The notes beneath the pieces were generated by a model that worked only from the letters and a program-made list of their open reading frames with translations, searched no databases and was not told the origin of the DNA. From Candidatus Saccharimonadota bacterium (GTDB taxonomy: Bacteria > Patescibacteriota > Saccharimonadia > Saccharimonadales > UBA4665): 64,000 nucleotides of DNA. This document shows, in pieces, positions 34,122 through 43,959 of this stretch. Made by a program: the position numbers and the translations under genes. Each line of letters opens with the position of its first letter. The stretch's first letter is position 1. Location: assembly GCA_003133385.1 (NCBI GenBank), contig PKXF01000008.1, forward strand, positions 93,270 through 157,269, written 5' to 3'.

Positions 34122-34463
34122 CTAGCAATTTGCTTTGTAGTGTTTGTTACCCCAAGTTGCCATCTGCTTCAAGATAGGCAATAGGTCACGACCTTTTTGA
34201 GTTAAGGTGTATTCGGTGCGTGGCGGGACTTCGGCGAAACTTTTACGGCTTATGATGCCGCAGTCTTCAAGGTCATCAAGCCGTTGGCTGAGCGTCCGAG
34301 GGTTAATATTACCTACGGATTTCTCCAGTTCAGAGAAGCGCCTGGGGCCACTAAATAAATCCCGCAGGATCAAGGCCGTCCATTTATTACCAATAACATC
34401 CATGGCACTGGCAATACAGCCAACATGCGGTTCTAGCTTAGTCTTCGGAGAAAGAGTTTTCAT
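34122..34463 (-). CDS. HxlR-type winged-helix transcriptional regulator
   Basis: A 113-residue HxlR regulator when started at ATG 34463. Landmarks are HVGCIASAMDVIGNKWTALILRDL with the Cys typical of thiol-sensing members, GPRRFSELEKSVGNINPRTLSQRLDDLEDCGII (recognition helix) and the wing RTEYTLTQKG. A longer open frame to 34622 runs through the promoter region and is rejected. TATACT lies 10 bases before the ATG. It is divergent from the FMN reductase gene and likely controls it and itself. Confidence 0.88.
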   Translation of the reverse strand: MKTLSPKTKLEPHVGCIASAMDVIGNKWTALILRDLFSGPRRFSELEKSVGNINPRTLSQRLDDLEDCGIISRKSFAEVPPRTEYTLTQKGRDLLPILKQMATWGNKHYKANC

Positions 34464-34466
34464 TAC

Positions 34467-34510
34467 TTTACAAAGTATAGTATTAGGCCTATACTGAAGC
34501 TTAATACTAT
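34467..34510. promoter_or_regulatory. Divergent promoter/operator of the HxlR and FMN reductase genes
   Basis: On the plus strand TTTACA (34467-34472)-17-TATACT (34490-34495). On the minus strand TATACT is at 34479-34474. The inverted repeats AGTATAG-N8-CTATACT (34474-34495) and ATAGTATTA/TAATACTAT (34477-34485 and 34502-34510) overlap these boxes and are candidate HxlR sites. Confidence 0.5.
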
Positions 34511-34539
34511 AAAAAGTATACCATAAAGGAGATACAAGT

Positions 34540-35148
34540 ATGAAACTAGCAGTTATTATAGGAACGACTCGCGAAGGACGTAAGACCCCACAACAGGCCA
34601 AATGGGTATTCAACACAGCCAAGCAATTGCAGGGCGTAGAGGCAGAGTTAGTTGATCTTAAAGACTATCCAATGCCATTTTTTACCGAACCTGTATCGCC
34701 ACGTTATAATCCTGAACGCAAAATTGATCCGGCTGTTATTCCCTGGCTAAAAAAGTTGGAAGAGTTTGATGCTTATATATTTGTGACACCTGAGTATAAC
34801 CACTCGGTTCCTGGAGTTCTAAAAAACGCCCTAGACTACGTCACCTGGGAACTACTACACAAACCGGCTGCCGTGGTATCGCATGGTACGCAAGCCGGTG
34901 CCCGGGCCATGACCGACCTAAAAGAGATCCTATCAGAAAGCCGGGCCGTCCCGATTCCTACGGTTTCATCTACAGCTATGTCAGGCATGAGCGAGATAAT
35001 AGACGAAAACGGTAACTTGTCCGAAGCGGCTAAAGCCAATCCTTACGGCCCGAAGGCAGGCCTGGATGCCTTATTGGCAGACCTCAAATGGTACAGCGAT
35101 GCACTAAGTACCGCGCGTGCAAACGATCAACAGGCTTCCAGCGACTAA
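34540..35148 (+). CDS. NADPH-dependent FMN reductase family protein
   Basis: A 202-residue flavodoxin-fold protein. N-terminal MKLAVIIGTTREGRKTPQQA binds the FMN phosphate, and TPEYNHSVPGVLKNALDYV with SHGTQAGARA is diagnostic of the NADPH-dependent FMN/quinone reductase family. It reduces quinones or flavins with NAD(P)H in the cytoplasm. AAAGGAG lies about 9 bases before ATG 34540. Paired divergently with the HxlR regulator, a common arrangement for such reductases. Confidence 0.9.
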   Translation: MKLAVIIGTTREGRKTPQQAKWVFNTAKQLQGVEAELVDLKDYPMPFFTEPVSPRYNPERKIDPAVIPWLKKLEEFDAYIFVTPEYNHSVPGVLKNALDYVTWELLHKPAAVVSHGTQAGARAMTDLKEILSESRAVPIPTVSSTAMSGMSEIIDENGNLSEAAKANPYGPKAGLDALLADLKWYSDALSTARANDQQASSD

Positions 35149-35216
35149 AATCCCTATAACCTGATTAGAGTAGATAAAAAGTAGCTGCTAGAGATAGCTT
35201 TTGGTATGCTGAAGCC

Positions 35217-35780
35217 ATGATTGATAAAAAAGCTATCCCAACCAAGCTACTGTGGATGGACTTGGAAATGACCGGGCTTGATCCTAATGAAGACGTTATT
35301 TTAGAAGTTGCAGCCGAAATTACAGATTTCAACTTCAAAACACTGGCTAATTACGAGGCAATAGTAAGCCAGCCCAAAGAAGTCGTAGTTGACCGCATGC
35401 AAAAGAACACGTGGTGGGCAGATTATCCCGAGAACCGTGATGAGTTTGTAAGCAAGCTAGCTAATGGGAAACCAAGCCAGCAAGTTGAGGGCGAACTCAT
35501 ATCACTTATTGAACAACAATTTGGCAATGAGCCGGCACTGCTAGCGGGCAACAGCATACACAATGACCGTAATTTCATTAAAAAGTGGTGGCCCCAGCTC
35601 GACTTAAAGCTGCACTATCGCATGCTCGATGTTAGTGCTTGGAAAGTTTTTATGCAGGGTAAATATGGCGTGCAGTTTGAGAAAAAAGAAATTCACCGGG
35701 CCTTTGACGATATTCAGGCCTCAATCGCCGAACTACAGCATTATTTGGAATGGTTTGCCCATGGACCACAAGACGGTTGA
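35217..35780 (+). CDS. orn: Oligoribonuclease
   Basis: A 187-residue DEDDh 3'-5' exonuclease that finishes degradation of short RNAs. Catalytic residues are visible in WMDLEMTGLDP (D, E), GNSIHNDRNFI (D), RMLDVSAWK and HRAFDDI (H, D). Normal length. TATGCT (35205-35210) lies 6 bases before ATG, with no Shine-Dalgarno, suggesting a leaderless message. Its last 20 bases overlap the next gene. Confidence 0.95.
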   Translation: MIDKKAIPTKLLWMDLEMTGLDPNEDVILEVAAEITDFNFKTLANYEAIVSQPKEVVVDRMQKNTWWADYPENRDEFVSKLANGKPSQQVEGELISLIEQQFGNEPALLAGNSIHNDRNFIKKWWPQLDLKLHYRMLDVSAWKVFMQGKYGVQFEKKEIHRAFDDIQASIAELQHYLEWFAHGPQDG

Positions 35781-36102
35781 AGACTATATTTTGACCATGC
35801 CGAACTCATGGCTCGACTATCCGTTCGGCGAGGGTGTGGCCGTCTATAAGATTGGGGACAGTCCCAGTGACGGCAAAATGTTCGCCCTAATAGAAGAAGG
35901 CAAGAACCCGGTGAGGTTGAGTCTTAAATGTGACCCAGGATTGACTAAGCTGCTACGCGAAAAATATGACGAAATTATGCCTGGCTATCATCTCAATAAA
36001 AAACACTGGAATACATTAGCCTTGACCGGACAACTGGAATGGGAAGAAGTCCAGGCCCTGATCAGACACAGCTACCAGTTAGTAGCCGGCATAAACTCCT
36101 AA
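35761..36102 (+). CDS. MmcQ/YjbR family protein
   Basis: A 113-residue protein of the MmcQ/YjbR family: MDHKTVEDYILTMPNSWLDYPFG, KMFALIEEG, VRLSLKCDP and the C-terminal PGYHLNKKHWNTLAL. The fold resembles a DNA-binding cystatin-like domain, but the cellular role is not established. ATG 35761 gives the family length; the open frame extends upstream inside orn. Its stop overlaps the convergent gene by 4 bases. Confidence 0.85.
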   Translation: MDHKTVEDYILTMPNSWLDYPFGEGVAVYKIGDSPSDGKMFALIEEGKNPVRLSLKCDPGLTKLLREKYDEIMPGYHLNKKHWNTLALTGQLEWEEVQALIRHSYQLVAGINS

Positions 36103-37154
36103 CCGACAGGGGTGCTACCTGCCTGGTTGAGCTGCTTAATAAGCAGCCGCGCCTGCTTGTAATCATCATTAAGCTGGGCGCGGCCTTTTTTGCCGGTTGT
36201 CTGGGCGTAGGCACTACGAAGATCAGCCGTGTAGGTGTTTAGTTGGCTGCTCATAATTTGCTGGAAAGTTGCCGTATAGTTGCCGCTCGCCGACGCACCA
36301 GTCAGCTGCGTGTCTGTAGCAGTACTAATTTTGAGGTTGAGTTGCTTCGGGCTGACCTGCTGTTTGTTAAGAGCAAGGTACGTAATAAGCTGGGACTGGA
36401 CGCTGGTTACCGTAAGCTGGGTAGTGGCTATAAAACCCTGGTAGCTTGCTGGCAGCGAGGCTTGGCCTGTCGAGGACTGGTTTGCCTCAGTTGATAGGTG
36501 GATCAATTCCTGCTGGTCCTGCAATACGGCTAAAAATGGCTGGACATCAAAGCTTCCAGCCAGCAGACCCTTTAAAATACTGAAAATGATCAATAGGCCA
36601 ACCAGCCCGCCCCCCAAAACTATAATCCGGGTACGTAATGATTTTCCGTTCAATAGTGACGGCAGCATTGACGCTGGCCTTTCTGAGGTAGCTGGATTGG
36701 TGATAAATTCATACGGCCCCTGGTTACCGTAAGCTTGTGGCTGAACGGCTGGCTGGGGACCTTGCATTTGAGGGGATATTTGCTGAGGCTGTGACACTGC
36801 CTGAGTCTGATCTTCAAAAGGATGCAATGGCTGCACCGCGTTTTCGAGTGATGGTGATGGCGGATGGGGGGTAAAATGTGTCGGTTGACCCAGCGGCACT
36901 GAAGCCAGATGTTGGGGCACTACTTGTTGTTGCATGTATGGATTTATGTATTCCTTCAAGTGGTTGGGCATAGTCTGCTCCATATGCTGTGCCATCTGCT
37001 TCTGCACGTTGGGGGGAACATAGCCACCGCTTTGCTGGTAATACTTTAAATTAGCTGGTAGCGTCTGCTCCATATGCTTGGCCATTTCCTGCTGTATGCG
37101 GGGCGGTATATAGGCTGCTCTATCTTGGGGCAGGTGAGGTGACGTTGGATTCAT
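36099..37154 (-). CDS. Single-pass membrane protein with N-terminal PP-motif repeats
   Basis: A 351-residue protein. Two tandem repeats of about 27 residues open it (YIPPRIQQEMAKHMEQTLP, then YVPPNVQKQMAQHMEQTMP; residues 15-72). A Gln/Pro-rich disordered stretch to about 170 follows, then one membrane helix (RIIVLGGGLVGLLIIFSIL, about 177-195) and an extracytoplasmic domain of about 150 residues. The repeats may be a cytoplasmic protein-binding region. No known family. Divergent from dnaG. Confidence 0.65.
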   Translation of the reverse strand: MNPTSPHLPQDRAAYIPPRIQQEMAKHMEQTLPANLKYYQQSGGYVPPNVQKQMAQHMEQTMPNHLKEYINPYMQQQVVPQHLASVPLGQPTHFTPHPPSPSLENAVQPLHPFEDQTQAVSQPQQISPQMQGPQPAVQPQAYGNQGPYEFITNPATSERPASMLPSLLNGKSLRTRIIVLGGGLVGLLIIFSILKGLLAGSFDVQPFLAVLQDQQELIHLSTEANQSSTGQASLPASYQGFIATTQLTVTSVQSQLITYLALNKQQVSPKQLNLKISTATDTQLTGASASGNYTATFQQIMSSQLNTYTADLRSAYAQTTGKKGRAQLNDDYKQARLLIKQLNQAGSTPVG

Positions 37155-37275
37155 GCTCTAATTAAACCATAAGCGCTAGGCTCTTAGTAGGTAAGGCTCT
37201 TAAAAAGGGCTACTCGGGCTGGTTTGCATTACCCTTATGCTATGCACCAGCGGCTATTCGCTATAAGCTAGTGAT

Positions 37276-39054
37276 ATGGATGCAATTGAAGAGGTCAAAA
37301 CCCGTCTGTCGATTGAAGACGTCATCAGTGAGTATGTACCGCTCAAACGGGCCGGACGTAATTGGAAAGGCCTGAGCCCTTTTAGCAGCGAAAAAACACC
37401 CAGCTTTGTGGTAAGTCCCGAAAAACAGATCTGGAAAGATTTTAGTTCGGGTAAGGGCGGTAGCATGTTCGACTTTGTTATGGAGGTGGAAGGGCTTGAC
37501 TTTAAAGGAGCACTTAACCTACTAGCCCGTAAGGCCGGCGTAGACCTTGAACAGTACGCCTCGCCGTCGTCTAAGCGTAGTGGTCCCGACAAAGAGCGCC
37601 TGTACCAACTGCTAGACGCCAGCGCCAAATTTTACCAAGTGCAATTTTCCAAACACAGCCGAGCGCTCGAGTACGTATTTAAGAAGCGAAAGTTCACCAA
37701 GGAAACAGCACTTAAGTGGCGCCTTGGCTACGCACCGAATACCGGTAATGCGCTAAGCGACTTTGCCAAAAGCAAGGGTTTTAGTGAGGCCGAAATGAAG
37801 CAAGCCGGCCTTAGTTCAAAGTCATACAATGGAATGAGCCAGGATATGTTTCGGAGCCGGCTGATGATCCCGTTGCAAGATCCTCAAGGTAAGGTTATTG
37901 GTTTTACGGCCCGCCTGCTGGACGGCGATGACACTGACGCTCAGAGCCCTAAATATATCAATACGCCCAGCAGCGCACTATACGACAAAAGCCGTCATAT
38001 TTATGGCCTGCATCTGGCAAAAGAATCAATCCGTAAGACAAAATTCGTAGTTATAGTTGAGGGTAACCTGGATGTAATAAGTAGCCATCAGGCTGGCGTA
38101 ACCCAAGTCGTAGCTACCGCCGGCACGGCCCTGACTGAACCAAATTTGAAAACCTTAAGCCGCTTCACTGGTGACATCCGCCTGTGCTTTGATGCCGACT
38201 CGGCCGGAGCCGCTGCGGCAGAACGTGCCATACCGATTGCCAGTCGCGTCAAAGCATCCTTAAGCATAATTGACCTGCCGAGCGCAAAGGACCCTGATGA
38301 ACTTATTCGTAAGGACCCTAACTTATGGAAATCGGCCATAGACAGTCCCCAATATGCGTTGGATTGGCTGATGAAGCGCTATCAAAAACTACTTGACCTG
38401 AACTCGGCACCAGGAAAACGTGAGTTCAGTGATGTTCTGCTCCCTGTGGTGCGCGGTTTGGCGGACCCTGTGGAGCGTGATCACTATCTAAGCACCATTT
38501 CCAAGCAACTGAACGTCAGCCAGTCAGCCCTCGACCAAAAGTTTCAAAAAATTAGCGAGTCGCCCGTGTCGCAACGGCGTCGCACTATCAAAGTCAGCCC
38601 GGCAAAACTTGATAAGATTGCCATTGAGAACCAAAAAATCCAAGACAAGTTTCTGGCACTTGTACTTATGCGGCCGACTCTGCGCGAATTTCTGGAGCTG
38701 GTTACAGGTGACATGCTATTTAGCGGTAATGGCCGTGACTTGCTGGAATTTCTAAAGCAAAACCCCGATTTTAATAATTCAGACGCGGTACCCGTGCAAA
38801 ATTTAGCCGATTATGTTAAAATAGAAGCATTACTCTACGAGGAACTTTACCAGGGTCTCGAGCTCAATGAGCTTCATGATGAAGCCGCTCGATTGCAGGC
38901 CGAATTGGTAACTAAATTTATTAAAACCCAGAAAAAACAACTGTCCGAACGCCAGCGTGACGCCAACGACGAGACCACTCTTAGGGAATTGCAGGAACAA
39001 GACAAACAATACAACATACTACTCAATAAGGTGAAAGGAATAGCCCATGGCTAA
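37276..39054 (+). CDS. dnaG: DNA primase lacking zinc-finger ligands
   Basis: A 592-residue DnaG that makes replication primers with DnaB. The N-terminal CHC2 region aligns well ([12 protein letters not shown]), but the four zinc ligands are replaced by S34, S37, D55 and S58. The TOPRIM core is intact: [11 protein letters not shown] (EGxxD) and [15 protein letters not shown] (DxD). A C-terminal helical DnaB-interacting domain follows. TATAAG (37262-37267) ends 8 bases before ATG. It overlaps rpoD by 8 bases, giving a conserved dnaG-rpoD pair. Confidence 0.95.
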   Translation: MDAIEEVKTRLSIEDVISEYVPLKRAGRNWKGLSPFSSEKTPSFVVSPEKQIWKDFSSGKGGSMFDFVMEVEGLDFKGALNLLARKAGVDLEQYASPSSKRSGPDKERLYQLLDASAKFYQVQFSKHSRALEYVFKKRKFTKETALKWRLGYAPNTGNALSDFAKSKGFSEAEMKQAGLSSKSYNGMSQDMFRSRLMIPLQDPQGKVIGFTARLLDGDDTDAQSPKYINTPSSALYDKSRHIYGLHLAKESIRKTKFVVIVEGNLDVISSHQAGVTQVVATAGTALTEPNLKTLSRFTGDIRLCFDADSAGAAAAERAIPIASRVKASLSIIDLPSAKDPDELIRKDPNLWKSAIDSPQYALDWLMKRYQKLLDLNSAPGKREFSDVLLPVVRGLADPVERDHYLSTISKQLNVSQSALDQKFQKISESPVSQRRRTIKVSPAKLDKIAIENQKIQDKFLALVLMRPTLREFLELVTGDMLFSGNGRDLLEFLKQNPDFNNSDAVPVQNLADYVKIEALLYEELYQGLELNELHDEAARLQAELVTKFIKTQKKQLSERQRDANDETTLRELQEQDKQYNILLNKVKGIAHG

Positions 39055-40201
39055 AAAAGAAGACAGCAAGGCCAAGAAATCGAAGCCAAGCGAAGAACAA
39101 TTGACAATTGAACAGCATAAACAACAATTATTTGCGAAGGCTAAAAAAGAAGGGCATATTGAGCAACGGGACATTTTTGCCGCCATTCCGGAGACCGCTG
39201 AAAACGCCGAAGCCCTAGACGCTCTCTATACCGAACTGGCTGATGCCAATCTTGAAATTACGACTACTGAACCAAACCCTGAGAACTTTACTGATGAGTG
39301 GGAAGCCGAAGAAGCCGAAGAAGAAGTAGCAGCAGTGGCTACAAACACTGCCGTGTACCTGGACGATGACGTTGCTGACGACTCGGTCCGCTTGTACTTG
39401 CGTGAAATCGGTAAAATACCCCTACTAAATGCCGAAGAAGAACTGGCGCTTGCCCAACGTGTCGTATCCGGCGATAAAGACGCCAAAGATAAGATGGCCG
39501 AGGCAAATATGCGTCTGGTCGTCTCGATAGCTAAACGTTACGTCGGCCGGGGGCTGGACTTACTCGATCTGATCCAAGAAGGCAATACAGGGCTGCTCAG
39601 GGCTGTAGAAAAATTTGATCCCGACAAGGGTTTTAAGTTTTCAACTTATGCTACCTGGTGGATTCGCCAGGCAATAACCCGCGCCATTGCCGATCAAGCC
39701 CGGACGATCCGTATTCCCGTCCATATGGTTGAGACCATCAATAAGTTGCTACGCACCCAACGCCGTTTGACCCAGGAACTGAACCGCGAACCGACCAATG
39801 AAGAAATTGCCAAAGAGATGGAGATCGATATTGATAAAGTCGAACACATCATGAAAATTAAACAAGACATCTCCTCACTAGATGCTTCGATACGTGATGA
39901 TGAAGAAGACAGTGTCCTGGCTGACTTTATTGAAGATGAGGATACTGTCAGTCCTGAAGAATCAGCGACTGGCCAGCTGCTCAAGGAGCAAGTAAAAGAT
40001 ATGCTGAGCGCGCTTACCGAACGTGAACAAAAAATTCTTAAATTACGTTTTGGCCTAGAGGACGGCAAGAGCCATACGCTTGAAGAAGTAGGCCAGGAGT
40101 TCAGCGTTACACGCGAACGTATCCGACAAATTGAGGCCAAGGCTCTCGCTAAGCTTCGTAAACACCGCGACGCTAAAAAACTTCACGATTACATTAAATA
40201 A
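39047..40201 (+). CDS. rpoD: Primary RNA polymerase sigma factor (sigma-70)
   Basis: A 384-residue housekeeping sigma factor. An acidic N terminus ([13 protein letters not shown]) precedes region 1.2 ([17 protein letters not shown]). Region 2 follows with the -10-recognising [19 protein letters not shown], then region 3 and region 4 with the -35-binding helix ([29 protein letters not shown]). It should read the TTGNNN-17-TATAAT-type promoters seen across this window. It overlaps the dnaG 3' end by 8 bases. Confidence 0.97.
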   Translation: MAKKEDSKAKKSKPSEEQLTIEQHKQQLFAKAKKEGHIEQRDIFAAIPETAENAEALDALYTELADANLEITTTEPNPENFTDEWEAEEAEEEVAAVATNTAVYLDDDVADDSVRLYLREIGKIPLLNAEEELALAQRVVSGDKDAKDKMAEANMRLVVSIAKRYVGRGLDLLDLIQEGNTGLLRAVEKFDPDKGFKFSTYATWWIRQAITRAIADQARTIRIPVHMVETINKLLRTQRRLTQELNREPTNEEIAKEMEIDIDKVEHIMKIKQDISSLDASIRDDEEDSVLADFIEDEDTVSPEESATGQLLKEQVKDMLSALTEREQKILKLRFGLEDGKSHTLEEVGQEFSVTRERIRQIEAKALAKLRKHRDAKKLHDYIK

Positions 40202-40204
40202 ATC

Positions 40205-40798
40205 ATGGATAAAAAGCTGCGGATCATAGGCCTAGCCGGCACCAATGGCAGCGGCAAAGACAGTGTGGGACAGTTACTGAGCCAATACCATAATTATCTA
40301 TTCGTGTCGGTAACCGACCCACTGCGTAATGAGCTAAAAGCCCGTAACCTGCCTATAACCCGTGAGAACTTACGTATGGTCAGTGCCGAGTTGCGACGCG
40401 ATCAGGGGCTTGGCGTGCTCGTCGATATGGCCATGGCTACTTACGAGGCAGTCAAGGGTAAGTACAAAGGTATAGTCATAGCTAGCTTGCGGCATCCTGG
40501 CGAGGCCGACCGCGTGCATGAGCTTGGTGGAATTGTCATTTGGGTCGACGCCGATGCGCGTATTCGTTACGAGCGGGTGCAGGCAAACGCTGAAGCCCGG
40601 GGCAGGTCAGGGGAAGATAATAAAACCTATGAACAGTTTAGGTTAGAGGAAGCAAGCGAAATGAACGGCTTAGTTAGCGACGATGACACGGCACTTAGTA
40701 TGTCGGCCGTAAAACTGCTAAGCGATATGCAAATTGATAATAGCAAGTCAGACCAAGCTAATTTGCGTCTTACAGTCGAAAAAGCTCTCAGCCTTTGA
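40205..40798 (+). CDS. P-loop nucleotide/dephospho-CoA kinase-like protein
   Basis: A 197-residue P-loop kinase with Walker A GLAGTNGSGKDSV near residue 12 and the segment IVIASLRHPGEADRVHELGG before a lid-like region (RYERVQANAEARGR). It resembles dephospho-CoA kinase and deoxynucleotide kinase-like proteins, but the substrate is not clear. It begins 4 bases after rpoD and is likely part of that operon. Confidence 0.65.
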   Translation: MDKKLRIIGLAGTNGSGKDSVGQLLSQYHNYLFVSVTDPLRNELKARNLPITRENLRMVSAELRRDQGLGVLVDMAMATYEAVKGKYKGIVIASLRHPGEADRVHELGGIVIWVDADARIRYERVQANAEARGRSGEDNKTYEQFRLEEASEMNGLVSDDDTALSMSAVKLLSDMQIDNSKSDQANLRLTVEKALSL

Positions 40799-40809
40799 AA
40801 AACTGTTGC

Positions 40810-41358
40810 CTATTTTAGGCTTTGGATTATCTCTAGAAGCTTAGGGAATGTAGTAAACCCTGCCTCAGTGTTAAGATGACCACCTTCAGTGATGATCATG
40901 GGACTTACATCAAGCTGAATCGCGACTTCATTAAGTGCTTTTTGGGGTACATACGGATCATTGTCGCTAAACAAAACAAATGATTGGGACAAATTTCGTC
41001 TTACCTTATCAAAGTCTACACTTTTTAGCTTAAGGAAGTAGCTGTTTAGCTCGGCCCCGTAATCAGAGATAAAGCCCGACACGCTGACCAGGGCTTTTAT
41101 CGGACCGTTAGCTTGCTCAACAAAATCTATAGCTGTCGTTACGCCCAATGAATGTCCAACTATGACAAGTTCGCTGAGTTTTGTATCACCGATACTACGT
41201 ACAATTTCATTCAGCCATGCCTGCCGGTCCGGATGGTCTGCTTTGGGTAACGTAGGCATGATAACAGAATATCCAAGCTTGCCCGATTCATCGTGAAGCC
41301 ACTGCTGCCAATGTATGCCAGCGTGTCCACCAATTCCATGAATAATAAGAACCTTCAT
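40810..41358 (-). CDS. Alpha/beta hydrolase, RBBP9/YdeN type
   Basis: A 182-residue small serine hydrolase. The oxyanion-side VLIIHGIGGHAG opens it, the nucleophile elbow is VIVGHSLGV, the acid is in FSDNDPYVP and the His in EGGHLNTEAG, giving a complete triad. The family includes RBBP9 and YdeN; the substrate is unknown. Convergent with the P-loop kinase gene, 11 bases apart. Confidence 0.88.
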   Translation of the reverse strand: MKVLIIHGIGGHAGIHWQQWLHDESGKLGYSVIMPTLPKADHPDRQAWLNEIVRSIGDTKLSELVIVGHSLGVTTAIDFVEQANGPIKALVSVSGFISDYGAELNSYFLKLKSVDFDKVRRNLSQSFVLFSDNDPYVPQKALNEVAIQLDVSPMIITEGGHLNTEAGFTTFPKLLEIIQSLK

Positions 41359-41470
41359 GTAATTATCATGATACCTTATCGGTCGGGAAACTACTTAGCC
41401 AGTTCTAAAACACTCTAGCTTTAACTTTAGTGAAGAGAATTATACTTGCTGCAAGTTATAATAGGCATAA

Positions 41471-43363
41471 ATGAACAAGCTTCAAAAAGGTATGATCGGA
41501 CTTATGATCGGCGCTCTTGGGGTCGTCTTTGGCGATATAGGCACCAGTCCGCTCTATGCCATGAGCGCTGCTTTTGGAAAACTTGGGTTCCGCTTAGCAA
41601 TCAACCAGCAAAATGTGTTCGGCGTTATTTCACTCATACTTTGGTCAATAGGCTTGGTTGTTTCGGTGAAGTTCATTCGCTATATAATGCGGGCTGACAA
41701 CAACGGTGAGGGCGGCATAATGGCTTTGATGACCCTAATAAAAAACGCTAAATTGCGCTCTCAATATAAATGGTTTTTTCTTATATTGGGGATAGTGGGC
41801 GTTGCTTTATTTTACGGAGACAGCACCATAACGCCGGCCATATCGGTATTATCGGCAGTAGAAGGCTTAAAAGTTGTTAATACGAGCCTTGCCTCGTTTG
41901 TGATTCCCACCACCCTCGTTATTATAACTATGCTTTTTGTTATCCAAAAATATGGCACAGGTTTTCTCGGGGAGCTATTTGGTCCAATCATGTTACTTTG
42001 GTTTGTTACCATAGGCCTTGGCGGTGGCTGGCAAATTTTGCAGCATCCTTCGGTCTTGGTCGCACTGTCTCCTTATACGGCCATACATTTCTTTATTGCA
42101 CATACGGCTGTAGCATTCATTGCTATGGGCGCAGTCGTACTGGCCATAACGGGCACGGAAGCGCTTTACGCCGATATGGGGCATTTTGGGCGGGCGCCGA
42201 TTGCTAAAAGTTGGTTTTGGGTAGTATTTCCTTCGCTCTTGCTATGTTACATGGGGGAAGGGGCACTACTAGTTCACAACCATGTAGCCGCTGAAAACCC
42301 GTTGTTTTTACTATTCCCAGTAGTTTTACGTATACCGGTTGTTGTGCTGGCAACCGTAGCAACTATAATTGCTTCCCAAGCCGTTATATCGGGAGCATTT
42401 TCTCTTACCCGCCAAGCAGTACAACTAGATTTTCTTCCTAAGATGTTAATTCTGCATACCTCAAAACGTGAAGGTGGGCAAATATACCTACCATTCGTTA
42501 ACACCTTACTATTTATCGCTGTTGCCGCACTTGTAATCTTATTCGGGTCGTCAGTAAGATTGGCAAACGCTTACGGCGTAGCGGTTAGTGGAACCTTAGC
42601 CATAGATACGATACTCTACCTTGTTATTATGCGAAGCGTCTGGCACAGATCAAAACGGCTGATACTACTCGCAGGTCTAGCATTTATGCCGATTGACTTA
42701 CTATTTGTGTCCTCAACCATTCCCAAAATTTTACACGGCGGATGGGTACCTGTGCTCATAGGCCTTGTTCTCTTTATAGTAATCACCACCTGGATTAAGG
42801 GTCAAAGGGTTGTCGCTAGGGAACGGAGAGCCCAGGAAGGGTCGCTTCAGGGCTTTATTGATAAAATACAGCACGAACAACCACCGGTAAGACGCGTACC
42901 GGGAACCGCAGTTTATATCGGTCATCATGCCGATCTGGCACCGCTGGCCCTCCATGCTACTTTTAAAGATCTTCACGAACTTCAGGCAGAGGTTGTTATT
43001 TTATCTGTTGAGCTGACAACCGTTTCGCATATCCCCGAAGATAAACGGGCGGTTATTGATGATCTTGGCTATGAACATGACGGCATTCGCCATGTTCACT
43101 TATCTTTCGGCTTTCATGATAAAGTCAATATTCCTGAGACACTGAAAGCTATACATAGCTACAATCCGGAATTTAACGTCAATCTGGAAAATGCCGCTTA
43201 CTTTATTTCGCTCAGCAGGATTATTCCAAGCAAACGCCATAACTTGTTCCGCTGGCGCAAATCCCTTTACTGCCTTATGGCTCGTAATGCCATCAGCACC
43301 AGCGACTATTACAAACTCCCGATTGGCCGCACGGTTGAGATGAGTTCCTTGATTAAGCTATAG
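41471..43363 (+). CDS. kup: Kup-type potassium uptake protein
   Basis: A 630-residue KUP/HAK/KT transporter with the hallmark N-terminal GVVFGDIGTSPLYAMSAAF, about 12 membrane helices through residue ~440, and a cytoplasmic C-terminal domain (VPGTAVYIGHHADLAPLALHATF). It brings in K+ probably by proton symport. TATAAT (41457-41462) ends 8 bases before ATG and there is no Shine-Dalgarno, so the message is probably leaderless. Confidence 0.95.
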   Translation: MNKLQKGMIGLMIGALGVVFGDIGTSPLYAMSAAFGKLGFRLAINQQNVFGVISLILWSIGLVVSVKFIRYIMRADNNGEGGIMALMTLIKNAKLRSQYKWFFLILGIVGVALFYGDSTITPAISVLSAVEGLKVVNTSLASFVIPTTLVIITMLFVIQKYGTGFLGELFGPIMLLWFVTIGLGGGWQILQHPSVLVALSPYTAIHFFIAHTAVAFIAMGAVVLAITGTEALYADMGHFGRAPIAKSWFWVVFPSLLLCYMGEGALLVHNHVAAENPLFLLFPVVLRIPVVVLATVATIIASQAVISGAFSLTRQAVQLDFLPKMLILHTSKREGGQIYLPFVNTLLFIAVAALVILFGSSVRLANAYGVAVSGTLAIDTILYLVIMRSVWHRSKRLILLAGLAFMPIDLLFVSSTIPKILHGGWVPVLIGLVLFIVITTWIKGQRVVARERRAQEGSLQGFIDKIQHEQPPVRRVPGTAVYIGHHADLAPLALHATFKDLHELQAEVVILSVELTTVSHIPEDKRAVIDDLGYEHDGIRHVHLSFGFHDKVNIPETLKAIHSYNPEFNVNLENAAYFISLSRIIPSKRHNLFRWRKSLYCLMARNAISTSDYYKLPIGRTVEMSSLIKL

Positions 43364-43390
43364 ACGAAAGCCTACAATCTAGCCACATTT

Positions 43391-43909
43391 ATGAATAAAG
43401 CTGAGTTACGAAGCCACTTAAAAAACCTGCGCCGCAATATGCCAGATACTGAACGGAGCACATTAAGCCAACAAATTTGTCAACGGCTGGCGGCATTAGA
43501 CTGGGCAGATATTAATACGTTTCATTGCTATGAGCCGATTGCACCTCTTAAAGAGGTCGATATAACTGCTTTTATAGCTACTATACAAAAACAATATCCA
43601 AAAATTCAGCTTTACACATCAAGACGTATTGATAACGTTTGGAAAGTAGTTTCATGGCAGGATCATAACGAAGTTGAAGCACCACATTTTGATGCCGTTA
43701 TTGTGCCAATGCTTGGCTTTGACACCAGCCTTCACCGTATTGGTTACGGCGGAGGTTATTACGATAAATTTCTAGCTATACAGTTGCATGCTAGAAAAAT
43801 AGGGGTGTGTTTTGATCTTGGCAGAGTACAGCAGGTACCAGAAGAGCCACATGACGTGGCACTCGACACTATCATTACCGAATCCAATATCTATAAAAGC
43901 TACTCATAA
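43391..43909 (+). CDS. 5-formyltetrahydrofolate cyclo-ligase
   Basis: A 172-residue enzyme that converts 5-formyl-THF to 5,10-methenyl-THF with ATP. It carries N-terminal KAELRSHLKNLRRNM, FHCYEPIAPLKEVDI and the diagnostic GFDTSLHRIGYGGGYYDKFL. A short form, as usual in bacteria. It is 27 bases downstream of kup on the same strand. Confidence 0.92.
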   Translation: MNKAELRSHLKNLRRNMPDTERSTLSQQICQRLAALDWADINTFHCYEPIAPLKEVDITAFIATIQKQYPKIQLYTSRRIDNVWKVVSWQDHNEVEAPHFDAVIVPMLGFDTSLHRIGYGGGYYDKFLAIQLHARKIGVCFDLGRVQQVPEEPHDVALDTIITESNIYKSYS

Positions 43910-43959
43910 CCATATAGAAGCTCCCATATGGCGAGTTGTTTGGCGTATACTGTCAAGTA

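Noticed and set aside
43910-43931. Inverted repeat CCATAT-N10-ATATGG before polA as an operator
   Set aside because: It is short and AT-rich, and may be chance; I see no second copy or regulator to support it.
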